Under the pieces are notes generated by a model. It worked only from the letters and a program-made list of their open reading frames with translations, was not told the DNA's origin and searched no databases. From assembly GCF_003121485.1 (NCBI RefSeq), contig NZ_QAVX01000006.1, positions 23,644-87,643 of the forward strand: a stretch of 64,000 nt of DNA, written 5' to 3'. Below, piece by piece: positions 1 through 8,452 of this stretch. The stretch's first letter is position 1, and the number at the start of each line of letters is the position of its first letter. Both the position numbers and the translations under genes were made by a program. This DNA comes from Dyella sp. C11 (GTDB lineage: Bacteria; Pseudomonadota; Gammaproteobacteria; Xanthomonadales; Rhodanobacteraceae).

Positions 1-863
1 GCCAGTCGCTGGCGGAAATCGATACACCCGAACTCGATCAGCAGTTCGAACAGGCCAAGGCCAACCTCGCCCGCGCGCAGGCCAACGCACGACTGGCCGC
101 ACTCACGGACAAGCGCTGGAAAAACCTGCTTACGTCCAACTCGGTTTCCAAGCAGGAAGCGGACGAAAAGGCCGGCGAAGCCGAAGCCGCACAGGCCAAC
201 GTACTGGGCGCACAGGCCGACGTGGATCGCATCGCCGCCATGGAAGCGTTCAAGCACATCACCGCGCCATTTGCTGGCACGGTGACGGCACGCAATACCG
301 ACATCGGCGACCTGATCAGCGCGAGCAGCGAAAGCGCGCCAGCGCTGTTCACCGTATCCGACACCACGCGCATGCGCCTGTATGTGGAAGTGCCGCAGGG
401 TTACGCCGATGCCATCCACCCCGACATGACGGTGCAACTAGATGTGCCCGATCATCCGGGTGAGCAGTTCACCGGCCATCTCATCGGCAACTCCGGCGCG
501 GTGAACCAGGCCTCCGGTTCGCTGCTCACGCAGTTCGAAGTGGACAACCCGAAGGGTGAACTGCTTCCCGGCGCCTATGCCGAAGTGCACATTCCCATGA
601 CCGGCAACAGCCACACGCTGACCGTACCCGCCACCACGCTGATCTTCCGCGCGCAGGGGCCGCAGGTCGCCGTGGTCGGGGCCGACAACAAGGTCGTGCT
701 GCGCGATGTGCATATCGCGATGGACCTGGGCGATCGCCTGCGCATCGACAAGGGACTGCAACCCGGTGATCGCGTCATCAATCACCCGGCCGACTCGCTC
801 GCGCAAGGCGATGCCGTGCAGATAGCGAAAGCCGCCGACGACGGCGCTGCGAAGGCGGAGTGA
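1..863 (+). CDS. RND efflux periplasmic adaptor (HlyD/MFP family), 5-prime truncated
   Basis: The reading frame is open from base 3, so the start lies outside the window; 286 residues are visible. It begins in the alpha-helical coiled-coil hairpin (QFEQAKANLARAQANARLAA, Ala/Gln/Glu rich). It then enters the lipoyl/barrel region (FKHITAPFAGTVTARNTDIG, the classical adaptor motif) and the beta-barrel and membrane-proximal domains. Such proteins bridge an inner-membrane RND pump and an outer-membrane channel in the periplasm. The channel gene follows directly (stop at 861-863, next ATG at 869), so this is the end of a pump operon. The pump itself should be upstream. Substrate cannot be told from the sequence. 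Confidence 0.9.
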   Translation, partial: QSLAEIDTPELDQQFEQAKANLARAQANARLAALTDKRWKNLLTSNSVSKQEADEKAGEAEAAQANVLGAQADVDRIAAMEAFKHITAPFAGTVTARNTDIGDLISASSESAPALFTVSDTTRMRLYVEVPQGYADAIHPDMTVQLDVPDHPGEQFTGHLIGNSGAVNQASGSLLTQFEVDNPKGELLPGAYAEVHIPMTGNSHTLTVPATTLIFRAQGPQVAVVGADNKVVLRDVHIAMDLGDRLRIDKGLQPGDRVINHPADSLAQGDAVQIAKAADDGAAKAE

Positions 864-868
864 TCGCC

Positions 869-2353
869 ATGACTTGCAACCTTTCCCTGCTGCGTCGTGT
901 TCTGCCGTTGGCACTCGTGGCGCTGCTTCCTGCGTGTTCACTCGCTCCTGCCTACAAAAAACCGGACGTTGGCCCCGTTCCCGACAGTTACGCGGGACAG
1001 ACGGCGGACGGCCTCTGGTCGCCGGCGCATCCCACGGATACCGCGTCGCGCGGCCCGTGGTGGTCGGTGTACGCCAATCCGAAACTCGATCAGCTGGAAC
1101 AGCAGCTCGATACGTCCAATCCGAGTCTTGCCGTTGCCCTTGCGCGCTACGACGCCGCACGCGCATTGCTGGGCGAGGCGCGCTCGGATCTTTATCCCAC
1201 GCTCGGTGTCGATGCGTCCGATTCGCGCAATCGCCAGTCGAACAACCGACCGTTGCGCGGCAGCGGCCAGCCGAATGAATACAGCGCGGAAACCTTTGGC
1301 TTCGGCCTGGGCTACGAACTGGATCTTTGGGGACGCGTGCGCAACGAAGTCGCTGCGGGCAACGCCAACGCCACGGCCGCGGAAGCTGATCTGGCATCGG
1401 TGAAGCTCAGCCTGGAAGCGCAGCTGGCCGATCTCTATATCCGCCTGCGCGGCTACGACGTGCAGGAACGCATCCTCCAGGACACGCTGAATGCCTACCA
1501 GCAAGGCCTGGACATGACGCAGCGCCGCTTCGAGGGCGGCATTGCTTCAGGCCTCGATGTCAGCCGCGCCAAAGCGCAGCTGTCGGATGCGCAGGCGCAG
1601 GTATCCGAGGTGGTGGCGCAACGCGCGTTGACCGAACACGCCATGGCCACGTTGGTGGGTGAATCGGCATCGCGCTTCTCGCTGCCACCCGACAACTCGC
1701 CAATGAACGTACCGGCCATACCACTGGGCGTGCCATCGCAACTGCTGGAACGCCGTCCCGACATCGCGTCCGCCGAGCGACACGTGTTTGCTGCCAACGC
1801 TGAAATCGGCGTGGCACGCGCAGCGTTCTTTCCCCGGTTGAGCCTGTCGGCCGCGCTGGGCTTCCAGGACACCGGCATGGGCAACCTGCTCAGCACGGGC
1901 AACCGCTACTGGGCGCTGGGCCCCGACCTGGCGATGACACTGTTCGATGGCGGAAGGCGGCGCTCGAAAGTACAGGCTGCGCAGGCCAATCTCGACGCGT
2001 CAGCCGGCATGTACAAAGGTGTGGTGCTCAATGCGTTCCAGCAAGTGGAAGACAACCTCACGCTGTTGCAGCAGCTCGGCAAGGAAGCGCATCAGCAGGA
2101 CGACGCGGCAAGCGCAGCCCACGATTCACAGACCATCGCCACCAACCGCTACCGCGAGGGCGCGGTGAACTATCTCGACGTGGTGAGTGCGCAAACCGCT
2201 GCACTGCAGGCAGAACGAAGCGCCGAACAAGTACGCACGCGGCGACTGCAGGCCAGTGTGGATCTGATCCGCGCGCTGGGCGGCGGATGGGATTCAGCTC
2301 AGCTGTCGGCCACCACCCATGCGGTGACCGACAGCGTGACCCAGGCCCGCTGA
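869..2353 (+). CDS. NodT-family RND efflux outer-membrane lipoprotein
   Basis: 494 residues, usual for the OprM/NodT family. ATG at 869 is preferred over the in-frame GTG at 860, which would overlap the adaptor stop. The N-terminus is a lipoprotein signal with lipobox LPAC, so the mature protein would be acylated at Cys. Two outer-membrane efflux repeats are visible: the first contains the GYELDLWGRVRNEV motif, the second LGPDLAMTLFDGGRRRSKVQ. The motif ERRPDIASAERHVFAANAEIGVARAAFFP, shown here only in part as RRPDIASAERHV, is typical of the family. It forms the TolC-like trimeric exit duct for the preceding adaptor. Confidence 0.93.
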   Translation: MTCNLSLLRRVLPLALVALLPACSLAPAYKKPDVGPVPDSYAGQTADGLWSPAHPTDTASRGPWWSVYANPKLDQLEQQLDTSNPSLAVALARYDAARALLGEARSDLYPTLGVDASDSRNRQSNNRPLRGSGQPNEYSAETFGFGLGYELDLWGRVRNEVAAGNANATAAEADLASVKLSLEAQLADLYIRLRGYDVQERILQDTLNAYQQGLDMTQRRFEGGIASGLDVSRAKAQLSDAQAQVSEVVAQRALTEHAMATLVGESASRFSLPPDNSPMNVPAIPLGVPSQLLERRPDIASAERHVFAANAEIGVARAAFFPRLSLSAALGFQDTGMGNLLSTGNRYWALGPDLAMTLFDGGRRRSKVQAAQANLDASAGMYKGVVLNAFQQVEDNLTLLQQLGKEAHQQDDAASAAHDSQTIATNRYREGAVNYLDVVSAQTAALQAERSAEQVRTRRLQASVDLIRALGGGWDSAQLSATTHAVTDSVTQAR

Positions 2354-2392
2354 CGCGACGTTACCTACGTCGTTGCGTCCGCCTGGGGACCC

Positions 2393-2439
2393 AAGGAGCC
2401 TCTCATGAGGAGAGGGAGGGGAGGCACAAGAGGCTCCTT
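2393..2439. terminator. Hairpin between convergent genes
   Basis: An 11-bp perfect inverted repeat (aaggagcctct at 2393-2403, agaggctcctt at 2429-2439) with a 25-nt loop and short T and A tracts on both sides. It lies between the convergent outer-membrane factor gene and the SulP gene, so it may terminate both. The loop is longer than usual, hence moderate confidence. Confidence 0.5.
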
Positions 2440-2453
2440 TATCGCGGGCGGCA

Positions 2454-3965
2454 TCACGCCGCGCGCCGCACGCCTTCCACGCGCTGGTTGAGTTGTTGCC
2501 AGTCCACAACAAGCTCACAACCGCGCGCTGAGGCGTTGCGACCCCATTCGCGCAGCAATTCCAGACACGCCTGGTCGACGTGGTGAAGACGATCCACTTC
2601 CAGCTGCAGTCGCGTATTCGGCGGCACGCGTTCCAGCGTACGGGCCACGGAAGGCACGCGCAGGAACGTGGCGGAGCCTTCCAGTCGCAGCGAGGCCGTG
2701 CCCGGTTCGTCGTGGTGATCCAACGCCACCTTGAGGCGCGAGGAACGCAACGCCAGGCGGAACAGCGACAGCGCGAAACCGATCAGCACGCCTGCCAGCA
2801 GATCCGTCGCGACAATGGCCACGGTGGTGCCCACGTAGATCCACGCGGTGCCCTTGCCGTATTCGGCCAACGACTTCACCTGCTTGAAGTTCACCATCTT
2901 GACGCCGGTGAACACCAGGATGCCGGCGAGACACGCCACGGGCGTCATGCGCATCAGCCACGGCAGCAGCGACGCAAACACCAGCAACAGGCCGCCGTGC
3001 ATGATGGTCGCCATGCGCGTGGCGGAACCCGCCTGCACGTTGGCCGCACTGCGCACGATCACGCCCGTCATCGGCAACGCACCCAGCAAACCACAGAGGG
3101 TGTTGCCGATACCTTGCGCGGTGAGCTCGCGATCGTAGTTGGTGCGCGCGCCGTCGTGCATGCGATCCACCGCAGCGGCGGACAACAGCGTTTCCGCACT
3201 GGCGATGAAGGCGAACGTGAGCGCGGCGATCATCAGCGACGGCTCAAGCAAGCCGGCCATGTTGCCGAAGCTCGGCAGCGACACGGCGGACAACAGGTTC
3301 GCCGGCACATCCACCGTTTTCACCGACAAGCCGCCGAACTGCACGATGGCCGTCAACGACACCACGGCGAGCAATGCACCCGGCACGAAGCGCAGTTTCG
3401 CCGGGCGAAGTTTTTCCCAGCCCAGCATGATCGCGATGGTGGCCACGCCAACACCCAACGCCGTCATGCTGCCGGAATCGCCCTGCACTGCATCGATCAC
3501 GGCACCCGGAAGCGCAGCGAAGTTTTCCAGACCTCGCGCCTTGGGCAACGCGTCCATCAACACGTGCAACTGCGACGCCACGATCAGCACGCCAATGCCC
3601 GACAGCATGCCCGCGACCACGGCCGGCGAACACATGCGGAACCACACACCCACGCGGCACAGGCCCGCGGCGATCTGGATAAGGCCGGCCAGCAACACCA
3701 CCGGACCCAATGCCATCACGCCGTGCTCGCGAACAAGCTCGAACACGAGCACGGCAAGACCTGCCGCGGGACCACTGACCTGCAATGGCGAACCCGCGAC
3801 CATGCCCACCACGATGCCACCCACGATGCCCGTGATCAGGCCCGCTGCCGGCGGCATGCCGGAAGCGATGGCGATGCCCATGCACAAGGGCAACGCCACC
3901 AGGAACACCACGATGGAACCGAGCAGGTCGCGTCCGAACAATCCCTGCTTGAAATAGTTGCTCAT
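2454..3965 (-). CDS. SulP-family inorganic anion transporter with STAS domain
   Basis: 503 residues. The ATG at 3965 follows a carbonic anhydrase stop after 14 bases. The hydrophobic part (residues about 15-390) has many transmembrane segments and the SulP N-terminal motif LVALPLCMGIAIASGMPPAAGLITG. The C-terminal 100 residues are a soluble STAS-like domain ending in ELVVDWQQLNQRVEGVRRAA. SulP proteins move sulfate, bicarbonate, chloride or related anions across the inner membrane. Pairing with a cytoplasmic carbonic anhydrase suggests bicarbonate as substrate, as for other SulP-carbonic anhydrase pairs. That substrate is an inference. Confidence 0.9.
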   Translation of the reverse strand: MSNYFKQGLFGRDLLGSIVVFLVALPLCMGIAIASGMPPAAGLITGIVGGIVVGMVAGSPLQVSGPAAGLAVLVFELVREHGVMALGPVVLLAGLIQIAAGLCRVGVWFRMCSPAVVAGMLSGIGVLIVASQLHVLMDALPKARGLENFAALPGAVIDAVQGDSGSMTALGVGVATIAIMLGWEKLRPAKLRFVPGALLAVVSLTAIVQFGGLSVKTVDVPANLLSAVSLPSFGNMAGLLEPSLMIAALTFAFIASAETLLSAAAVDRMHDGARTNYDRELTAQGIGNTLCGLLGALPMTGVIVRSAANVQAGSATRMATIMHGGLLLVFASLLPWLMRMTPVACLAGILVFTGVKMVNFKQVKSLAEYGKGTAWIYVGTTVAIVATDLLAGVLIGFALSLFRLALRSSRLKVALDHHDEPGTASLRLEGSATFLRVPSVARTLERVPPNTRLQLEVDRLHHVDQACLELLREWGRNASARGCELVVDWQQLNQRVEGVRRAA

Positions 3966-3979
3966 CACGACGGCAATCC

Positions 3980-4663
3980 TCAGGCAGCCGTCGCCGTGGG
4001 AGCCGCGAAACGCGCGTGCGGCGTGGCTTCGGGCACGTCGAACTTGCCGGGCTCGATCTGCACGAAACGACCCTGCTGTGCGTCGAACGCCTTCAATTCG
4101 GCGTGGCCGATGTCATACACCCAGCCGTGGATGCGCAACTCGCCAGCTGCCATGGCCGCGGCCACCGCAGGCAAGGTGCGCAGATGCTCAAGCTGGCCGA
4201 CCACGTTCTCTTCGGTGAGATGGCGCAAGCCTTCATCGCCCAGCAGGTTGGGACGGTTCTGCGCCACCACGTAGCGCGCCACATCGGCGTGCATCATCCA
4301 CGCGGCGACGGACGGCATGTCCTTCACCCGCTCGGGATATTGCAGCGCTTTCATCGCACCGCAATCGGAATGGCCGCAGATCACGATGTGCTTCACCTTG
4401 AGCACCTTCACCGCGTACTCGATGGCGGCCACCACGCCGCTCACGTGCTGCGCATACGGTGGAACGATGTTGCCGATGTTGCGATACACGAACAGCTCAC
4501 CCGGCTGCGCGGAGAACATCAGTTCCGGCATCACACGCGAATCGGCGCAGGTAATGAACATGGTGTGGGGACTCTGACCCGACGCGAGCTGGCGAAACAC
4601 TTCGCGCTGCGCGGGGAAAACATCGTTGCGGAACTGCTCGAAACCTTCGATCAAACGCTTCAT
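3980..4663 (-). CDS. Beta-class carbonic anhydrase, cytoplasmic
   Basis: 227 residues; start ATG at 4663 with a TGGAG ribosome site 7 bases upstream (longer in-frame starts lack one). It interconverts CO2 and bicarbonate. The zinc ligands and catalytic dyad are visible in FITCADSRVMPELM (Cys, Asp, Arg) and VICGHSDCGAMKAL (His, Cys). No signal peptide is present, so it should be cytoplasmic. It is the first gene of a two-gene operon with the SulP transporter, which fits import or use of bicarbonate. A second, exported carbonic anhydrase is found near 52 kb. Confidence 0.95.
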   Translation of the reverse strand: MKRLIEGFEQFRNDVFPAQREVFRQLASGQSPHTMFITCADSRVMPELMFSAQPGELFVYRNIGNIVPPYAQHVSGVVAAIEYAVKVLKVKHIVICGHSDCGAMKALQYPERVKDMPSVAAWMMHADVARYVVAQNRPNLLGDEGLRHLTEENVVGQLEHLRTLPAVAAAMAAGELRIHGWVYDIGHAELKAFDAQQGRFVQIEPGKFDVPEATPHARFAAPTATAA

Positions 4664-4881
4664 GCGAATACTCCAGATGGAAAAGAGGTATCGACGCCCA
4701 CGGCGCAACGCGCGCCGGGCAAAGGGCGTCAGGAAAAGTTCGAATGCATGGCCCCGATGGCGCATGCGCACGCAAGCACGTGCCGCAGGCGCGGTATCAG
4801 TGTTGTATCGGGACCATGGGCTGCGTCATGCCTTCAAAAGCACGCGCAGGGGGAAGGCGCGCCGCTAAAGCGGCCAGCGCA

Positions 4882-5235
4882 TCAAACGGCTTCGGGCGGG
4901 CGCAACAGCCGTGCGGGGTCGTGCAGGCCCACGTCGTACGTCACGGACGCAGGCGCCTGGTTGGGCATGGGCGCCCACAGGAAAGCCACATCGAACGGGT
5001 GGAGGATGTCGTCCATGCCGCCGTTGGTGGAGTTGTCTTCGAAGGATGGCGAACCGACGTCATCGGCGTTTACATCGGCGACGTCATCGACCAGCACCAT
5101 CGTTGCCACCGCCTTGCCATCCGCCGATGCGGACGACACCTGCACCGGGCGCACGGGCGTGCCGACCAGCAGAAGCAGGCCGAACATGCACGCCAGGAAC
5201 TTGGCGAAGTGGGAACGAAGAAGACGCGAAGTCAT
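4882..5235 (-). CDS. Hypothetical small protein with N-terminal membrane or signal segment
   Basis: 117 residues from ATG 5235 (an in-frame GTG at 5259 is possible). The N-terminus MTSRLLRSHFAKFLACMFGL is a positively charged region followed by a hydrophobic stretch, giving a signal peptide or one membrane anchor. The rest is acidic and rich in Asp and Val without a recognised domain. No strong ribosome site is seen. It sits alone between the carbonic anhydrase and the porin. I do not recognise a family. Confidence 0.5.
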   Translation of the reverse strand: MTSRLLRSHFAKFLACMFGLLLLVGTPVRPVQVSSASADGKAVATMVLVDDVADVNADDVGSPSFEDNSTNGGMDDILHPFDVAFLWAPMPNQAPASVTYDVGLHDPARLLRPPEAV

Positions 5236-5372
5236 GAGATCGAAGGTATCGGAAAGCACATGACAGCCGCAAGAGTTTGCGAGAAATCAATCGGGCATCT
5301 TCAGAAAAGTGCTGGCGAATATTCATGTTTGCGGCGTCGGTATGACACGCGATGTTTTGTAAGCACAAAAGA

Positions 5373-5398
5373 AAACGGCGAGCCGAAGCTCGCCGTTT
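5373..5398 (-). terminator. Rho-independent terminator of the porin gene
   Basis: Perfect 11-bp stem (aaacggcgagc / gctcgccgttt) with tetraloop, followed on the minus strand by a T-rich tract (ttttcttttgt). It lies 50 bases after the porin stop. Confidence 0.85.
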
Positions 5399-5447
5399 GT
5401 CCGTCCATGGGTGGAACTCCGTTGCGATAGCCGTACCGCCGATCCGA

Positions 5448-7085
5448 TTAGAACGGGTAGTAGCGGAAGGAGGTGAAGAACATGTTCTCGGTGGCCTTCG
5501 GCGAGGAAATGCCGTTGGCGACCGGGCCGCTCACGCCATTGATGAAGCCCTGGCCAGCGAACGCTTCCTTCTGCGTGTAGGAGTACTGCGCGCCGAACTG
5601 CATCTTGCCGAACTTGCCCTGGTAGAACTTCCACCAGAAGCCCGCCGTGCCCTGCCAGATCTCGCGGGCGTTGCCCACGCAGTTGGCGCCGCCAGCGATG
5701 TCGCACTGGCTGTTGTTGTAGGCCGGGTTGCCGTAGCCGAGCTGCACCACGCCGCCGTTGTAAGCGGTGAAGTCCTTCTTGCTGGCCTGCTCACGACCAC
5801 CGAACAGATAGAAGTCCAGATCCGGGTTGGCGTGCAGGGTCAGGCCCGACAGGATCATGTTTTCCTTGATCGGGGCGATGTTGCCGTTCGGGCTGAACGT
5901 CACGTCCGAAAGCTGGGCGCTGCCGTAACGGCCGATGCCCTTGCCGTCCATGCCGGACAACTGGAAGTCGAGGGTCTTCTCGATGAGCGGCAGCACCATG
6001 CCAGCACCCCAACCGCCGCCCCACGTATCGTGGTTCGAGTACGAACCATTGATGGCGTAGCGGTTGTAGAACGAGCGAGCCAGACCGAACACTTCGTAGT
6101 GACCGTAACCCGGGTCAGCCGCGAACTTCACGATCACGTCCGGGATGTGGTTCAGCGACAGCGTGTTGGCCGAGTCGTAACCCGAGCCAGCAGCGATGTT
6201 GTAGGCGGTCTGCTGGACCGGAGCCTTCGACTGGTTCGGGCTGCTGTAGAACGTGGTCTGCGGGTTCTCGAGCGAGATACCCAGCCAGTAGGTCTTGTCC
6301 CAATCCTTGACCAGGCGGACCTGTGCCTGACGCGCCCAGGTGAAGCCCGGGATGTACTGTGCGTCGATCTGCGGCGGGGTCAGCTCGGTGCGCGGCGTGA
6401 TGCCCTTGCTGTTCATCGTCAGCAGCGACCAGTTCTGGCCGGCCAGCAGGTGCAGGCCCGAGTTGTCCCAGTCAGCCGTCATGTAGACGTTGCGCATACG
6501 CGGGTTGAACGAGTTGGATTCGTTCTGGTTGGCGGTCTGCGCGCCACCCAGGAAGTCCATTTCAACGTAACCGGCGAGGTGCGTGTTCGGATCCACGTCA
6601 CCCTGCACGAGGGCCGACAGGCGGCTCTGGCGAGCCGACATGCGGAACTCGTTCATGTGAGCGGTCTGCACGTTCTTGTACGGGATCGCGCTGTAGTTGG
6701 AGGCGATGTCCGCGCCTTCCTGGTTCGAGCGGTAGATCGATTCGGCAGCGAGGAAGCCGCCGAGCGTGATGTTCACGCCCTTGTAGGCCAGCTTGTCGGC
6801 CGACTTCTTCAGCTGCGCATCGGTGGCAGCCGTCTGCTTCTGCACCTGTTCCACGGCCTGGCCGGTGGAAACGTTGATGTCAGACTGAGCGTCCGTGCGC
6901 TGCTCGAGTTCGACGACCTTCGCCTGCAGGGCCTGCAACTGGGCCTTCAGCGCTTCGATTTCAGCAGCCTGGGTGGACTGCGAGGTGGTCTTCGAGCTCG
7001 ACGCCCCGGCCGGGTCGGCCATGACGTGGAAGCTGGTAACGCCCAAACCGGCAGCAACGGCCACCGCGAGCAACTTGGAACGCAT
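5448..7085 (-). CDS. DcaP-like outer-membrane porin with N-terminal coiled coil
   Basis: 545 residues from ATG 7085, preceded by CGGAGA at proper spacing; ATG 7100 is less likely. It has a Sec signal peptide (MRSKLLAVAVAAGLGVTSFH, cleavage near VMA-DP). A heptad-rich coiled coil follows (AAEIEALKAQLQALQAKVVE), then a long beta-barrel region with many aromatic residues. It ends in Tyr-Tyr-Pro-Phe, the C-terminal Phe used for Bam-dependent insertion. This layout matches DcaP-type trimeric porins. A PhoB-box-like site lies upstream and pst genes are nearby, so an anion or phosphate uptake role under phosphate limitation is plausible. The substrate is an inference. Confidence 0.82.
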   Translation of the reverse strand: MRSKLLAVAVAAGLGVTSFHVMADPAGASSSKTTSQSTQAAEIEALKAQLQALQAKVVELEQRTDAQSDINVSTGQAVEQVQKQTAATDAQLKKSADKLAYKGVNITLGGFLAAESIYRSNQEGADIASNYSAIPYKNVQTAHMNEFRMSARQSRLSALVQGDVDPNTHLAGYVEMDFLGGAQTANQNESNSFNPRMRNVYMTADWDNSGLHLLAGQNWSLLTMNSKGITPRTELTPPQIDAQYIPGFTWARQAQVRLVKDWDKTYWLGISLENPQTTFYSSPNQSKAPVQQTAYNIAAGSGYDSANTLSLNHIPDVIVKFAADPGYGHYEVFGLARSFYNRYAINGSYSNHDTWGGGWGAGMVLPLIEKTLDFQLSGMDGKGIGRYGSAQLSDVTFSPNGNIAPIKENMILSGLTLHANPDLDFYLFGGREQASKKDFTAYNGGVVQLGYGNPAYNNSQCDIAGGANCVGNAREIWQGTAGFWWKFYQGKFGKMQFGAQYSYTQKEAFAGQGFINGVSGPVANGISSPKATENMFFTSFRYYPF

Positions 7086-7198
7086 GGAATATCTCCGCAT
7101 GTAGGTAAGAATCACCTGGACCGCCCCCTTTGATCCCTCGATCTCCGGCCGTCCAAGCACGATCGGAGCGCAGGATGGGCTTCGGGCTTTACCGTTAC

Positions 7199-7216
7199 AT
7201 GGACGTTATGTGACAG
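7199..7216 (-). promoter_or_regulatory. Candidate PhoB box upstream of the porin
   Basis: On the minus strand the site reads CTGTCACATAACGTCCAT. It matches about 14 of 18 positions of the classical Pho box (two CTGTCAT half-sites 11 bases apart). It lies 114 bases before the porin ATG, in the gap shared with divergent rnt. Confidence 0.6.
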
Positions 7217-7302
7217 AACGAAGACATGCGTTCGCACGCGTACGGACTCAGCGCCAGCGGTGCGCCAGCCGGGCCGGTTGCCCTGGCTGATATGCTTGGA
7301 CG

Positions 7303-7962
7303 ATGGACAAGCTCAACAACAGCATGGCCGGCCGTATGGCCGAGCGATTCCGCGGCTTCCTGCCTGTCATCGTGGACGTCGAAACCGGTGGCTTCGATTC
7401 GGAGCGCGACGCGCTGCTGGAAATCGCCGCCGTCGTGCTGCGCATGACACCCGAGGGCTATCTGCAGCCCATGCCGGCCGTGGCCGCGCACGTGCACCCC
7501 TTTCCTGGCGCCAATATCGACCCTCGCGCCCTGGAGATCACCGGCATTGATCCGGACAACCCCTTGCGTGGCGCGCTTGATGAGCGCGTGGCGCTGGACC
7601 ATGTGTTCAAGCCCATCCGCGACGCCATGCGCGACATGGATTGCCAGCGCGCCATCCTGGTGGGGCACAACGCGGCGTTCGACCTGGGCTTTCTCAATGC
7701 GGCCGTGCGTCGCGTGGGCCACAAGCGCAATCCGTTCCATCCTTTCAGCTGCTTTGATACCGCCACGCTCAGCGGCCTGGCCTACGGCCAGACCGTGCTG
7801 AGCAAGTCCGTGCAGGCCGCGGGCATTGCCTTTGATACGCGCGAGGCGCACTCCGCCATCTATGACGCGGAACGCACGGCGGAGTTGTTCTGCACCATCA
7901 TCAACCGCTGGCGTCGACTCGAGGAGTTCGAGCGGGACCAGATTGGGGTGGAGTCGCTTTAA
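7303..7962 (+). CDS. rnt: Ribonuclease T
   Basis: 219 residues, the usual RNase T length. It is a DEDDh 3-prime exonuclease trimming tRNA CCA ends, 5S and other stable RNAs as a homodimer. Visible motifs: Exo [10 protein letters not shown] (Asp, Glu), Exo [17 protein letters not shown] (Asp), and Exo III with His and Asp in [16 protein letters not shown]-terminal [20 protein letters not shown] is characteristic of RNase T rather than the DNA polymerase epsilon subunit. It is a single gene, divergent from the porin. Confidence 0.95.
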   Translation: MDKLNNSMAGRMAERFRGFLPVIVDVETGGFDSERDALLEIAAVVLRMTPEGYLQPMPAVAAHVHPFPGANIDPRALEITGIDPDNPLRGALDERVALDHVFKPIRDAMRDMDCQRAILVGHNAAFDLGFLNAAVRRVGHKRNPFHPFSCFDTATLSGLAYGQTVLSKSVQAAGIAFDTREAHSAIYDAERTAELFCTIINRWRRLEEFERDQIGVESL

Positions 7963-8023
7963 GGGATGTTGTTTGGGTATGGGCGCCAAGGCCCACCACC
8001 TACCCCTCACTACCCATACCTCC

Positions 8024-8143
8024 TCACCGTCATTCCGGCGAAGGCCGGAATCCAGTGCCTTTTGCACTGTTGTTGCCCTGCTCTATTAATAATCCAAAAA
8101 AGCAAAGGCACTGGATTCCGGCCTTCGCCGGAATGACGTTGAG
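8024..8143. repeat. REP family 1, inverted pair
   Basis: Two head-to-head copies (8024-8061 and 8104-8143) of an element with core gtcattccggcgaaggccgg followed by aatccagtgcc. Each copy is itself a small palindrome, and the pair could form a long cruciform. The same family recurs at 13.4, 31.5, 37.3 and 45.8 kb, always between genes. Confidence 0.9.
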
Positions 8144-8172
8144 GGATAAATGACGGTGAGGGGTGTGGGGCC

Positions 8173-8199
8173 GGCGACGGTGAGGGTTGGCGACGGTGA
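8173..8199. repeat. Short direct repeat in rnt-pstS gap
   Basis: The 11-mer ggcgacggtga occurs twice at a 16-base period, within a G-rich stretch (8150-8215) that also has several gacggtgagg variants. These look like decayed ends of family 1 REP units (which end in gacggtgagg). Apart from this, the REP pair and the Pho box, the 490-base gap between rnt and pstS holds no gene that I can support. Confidence 0.5.
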
Positions 8200-8331
8200 C
8201 GGGCTGGCGTCAATGGGGGCCAGCGACCATGCAAAGGCCGTCGGGCGCTTCCTTTGACGCTCATCCAGGCCCCGCCTCGAAGACCCAGGGCCCTCTTCAC
8301 CTTTCACCAACCCTCTATGCGTCAATGATTT

Positions 8332-8367
8332 ATGACAGCCCCTCACCGCCTGTCATATCCCTGAAAC
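8332..8367 (+). promoter_or_regulatory. Candidate PhoB box upstream of pstS
   Basis: CTGTCATATCCCTGAAAC at 8350-8367 matches 14 of 18 positions of the Pho box, with a perfect first half-site. An inverted ATGACAG at 8332-8338 makes a dyad with CTGTCAT at 8350-8356. It ends 85 bases before the pstS start, the expected place for PhoB activation of the pst operon. Confidence 0.7.
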
Positions 8368-8452
8368 ATTGAGCTCATTTCATTGCAACACGGCGCGCAT
8401 GAAATAACGGCGGGCGGGAATCCCCCGAAACCCTTATCGCTAAGGAGCAACC

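Noticed and set aside
2580..4274. Long plus-strand frame over SulP and carbonic anhydrase genes
   Set aside because: His/Arg/Gln-rich antisense translation; both minus-strand genes are clear.
4016..5263. Plus-strand frame over carbonic anhydrase leader
   Set aside because: Shadow frame; no ribosome site or domain.
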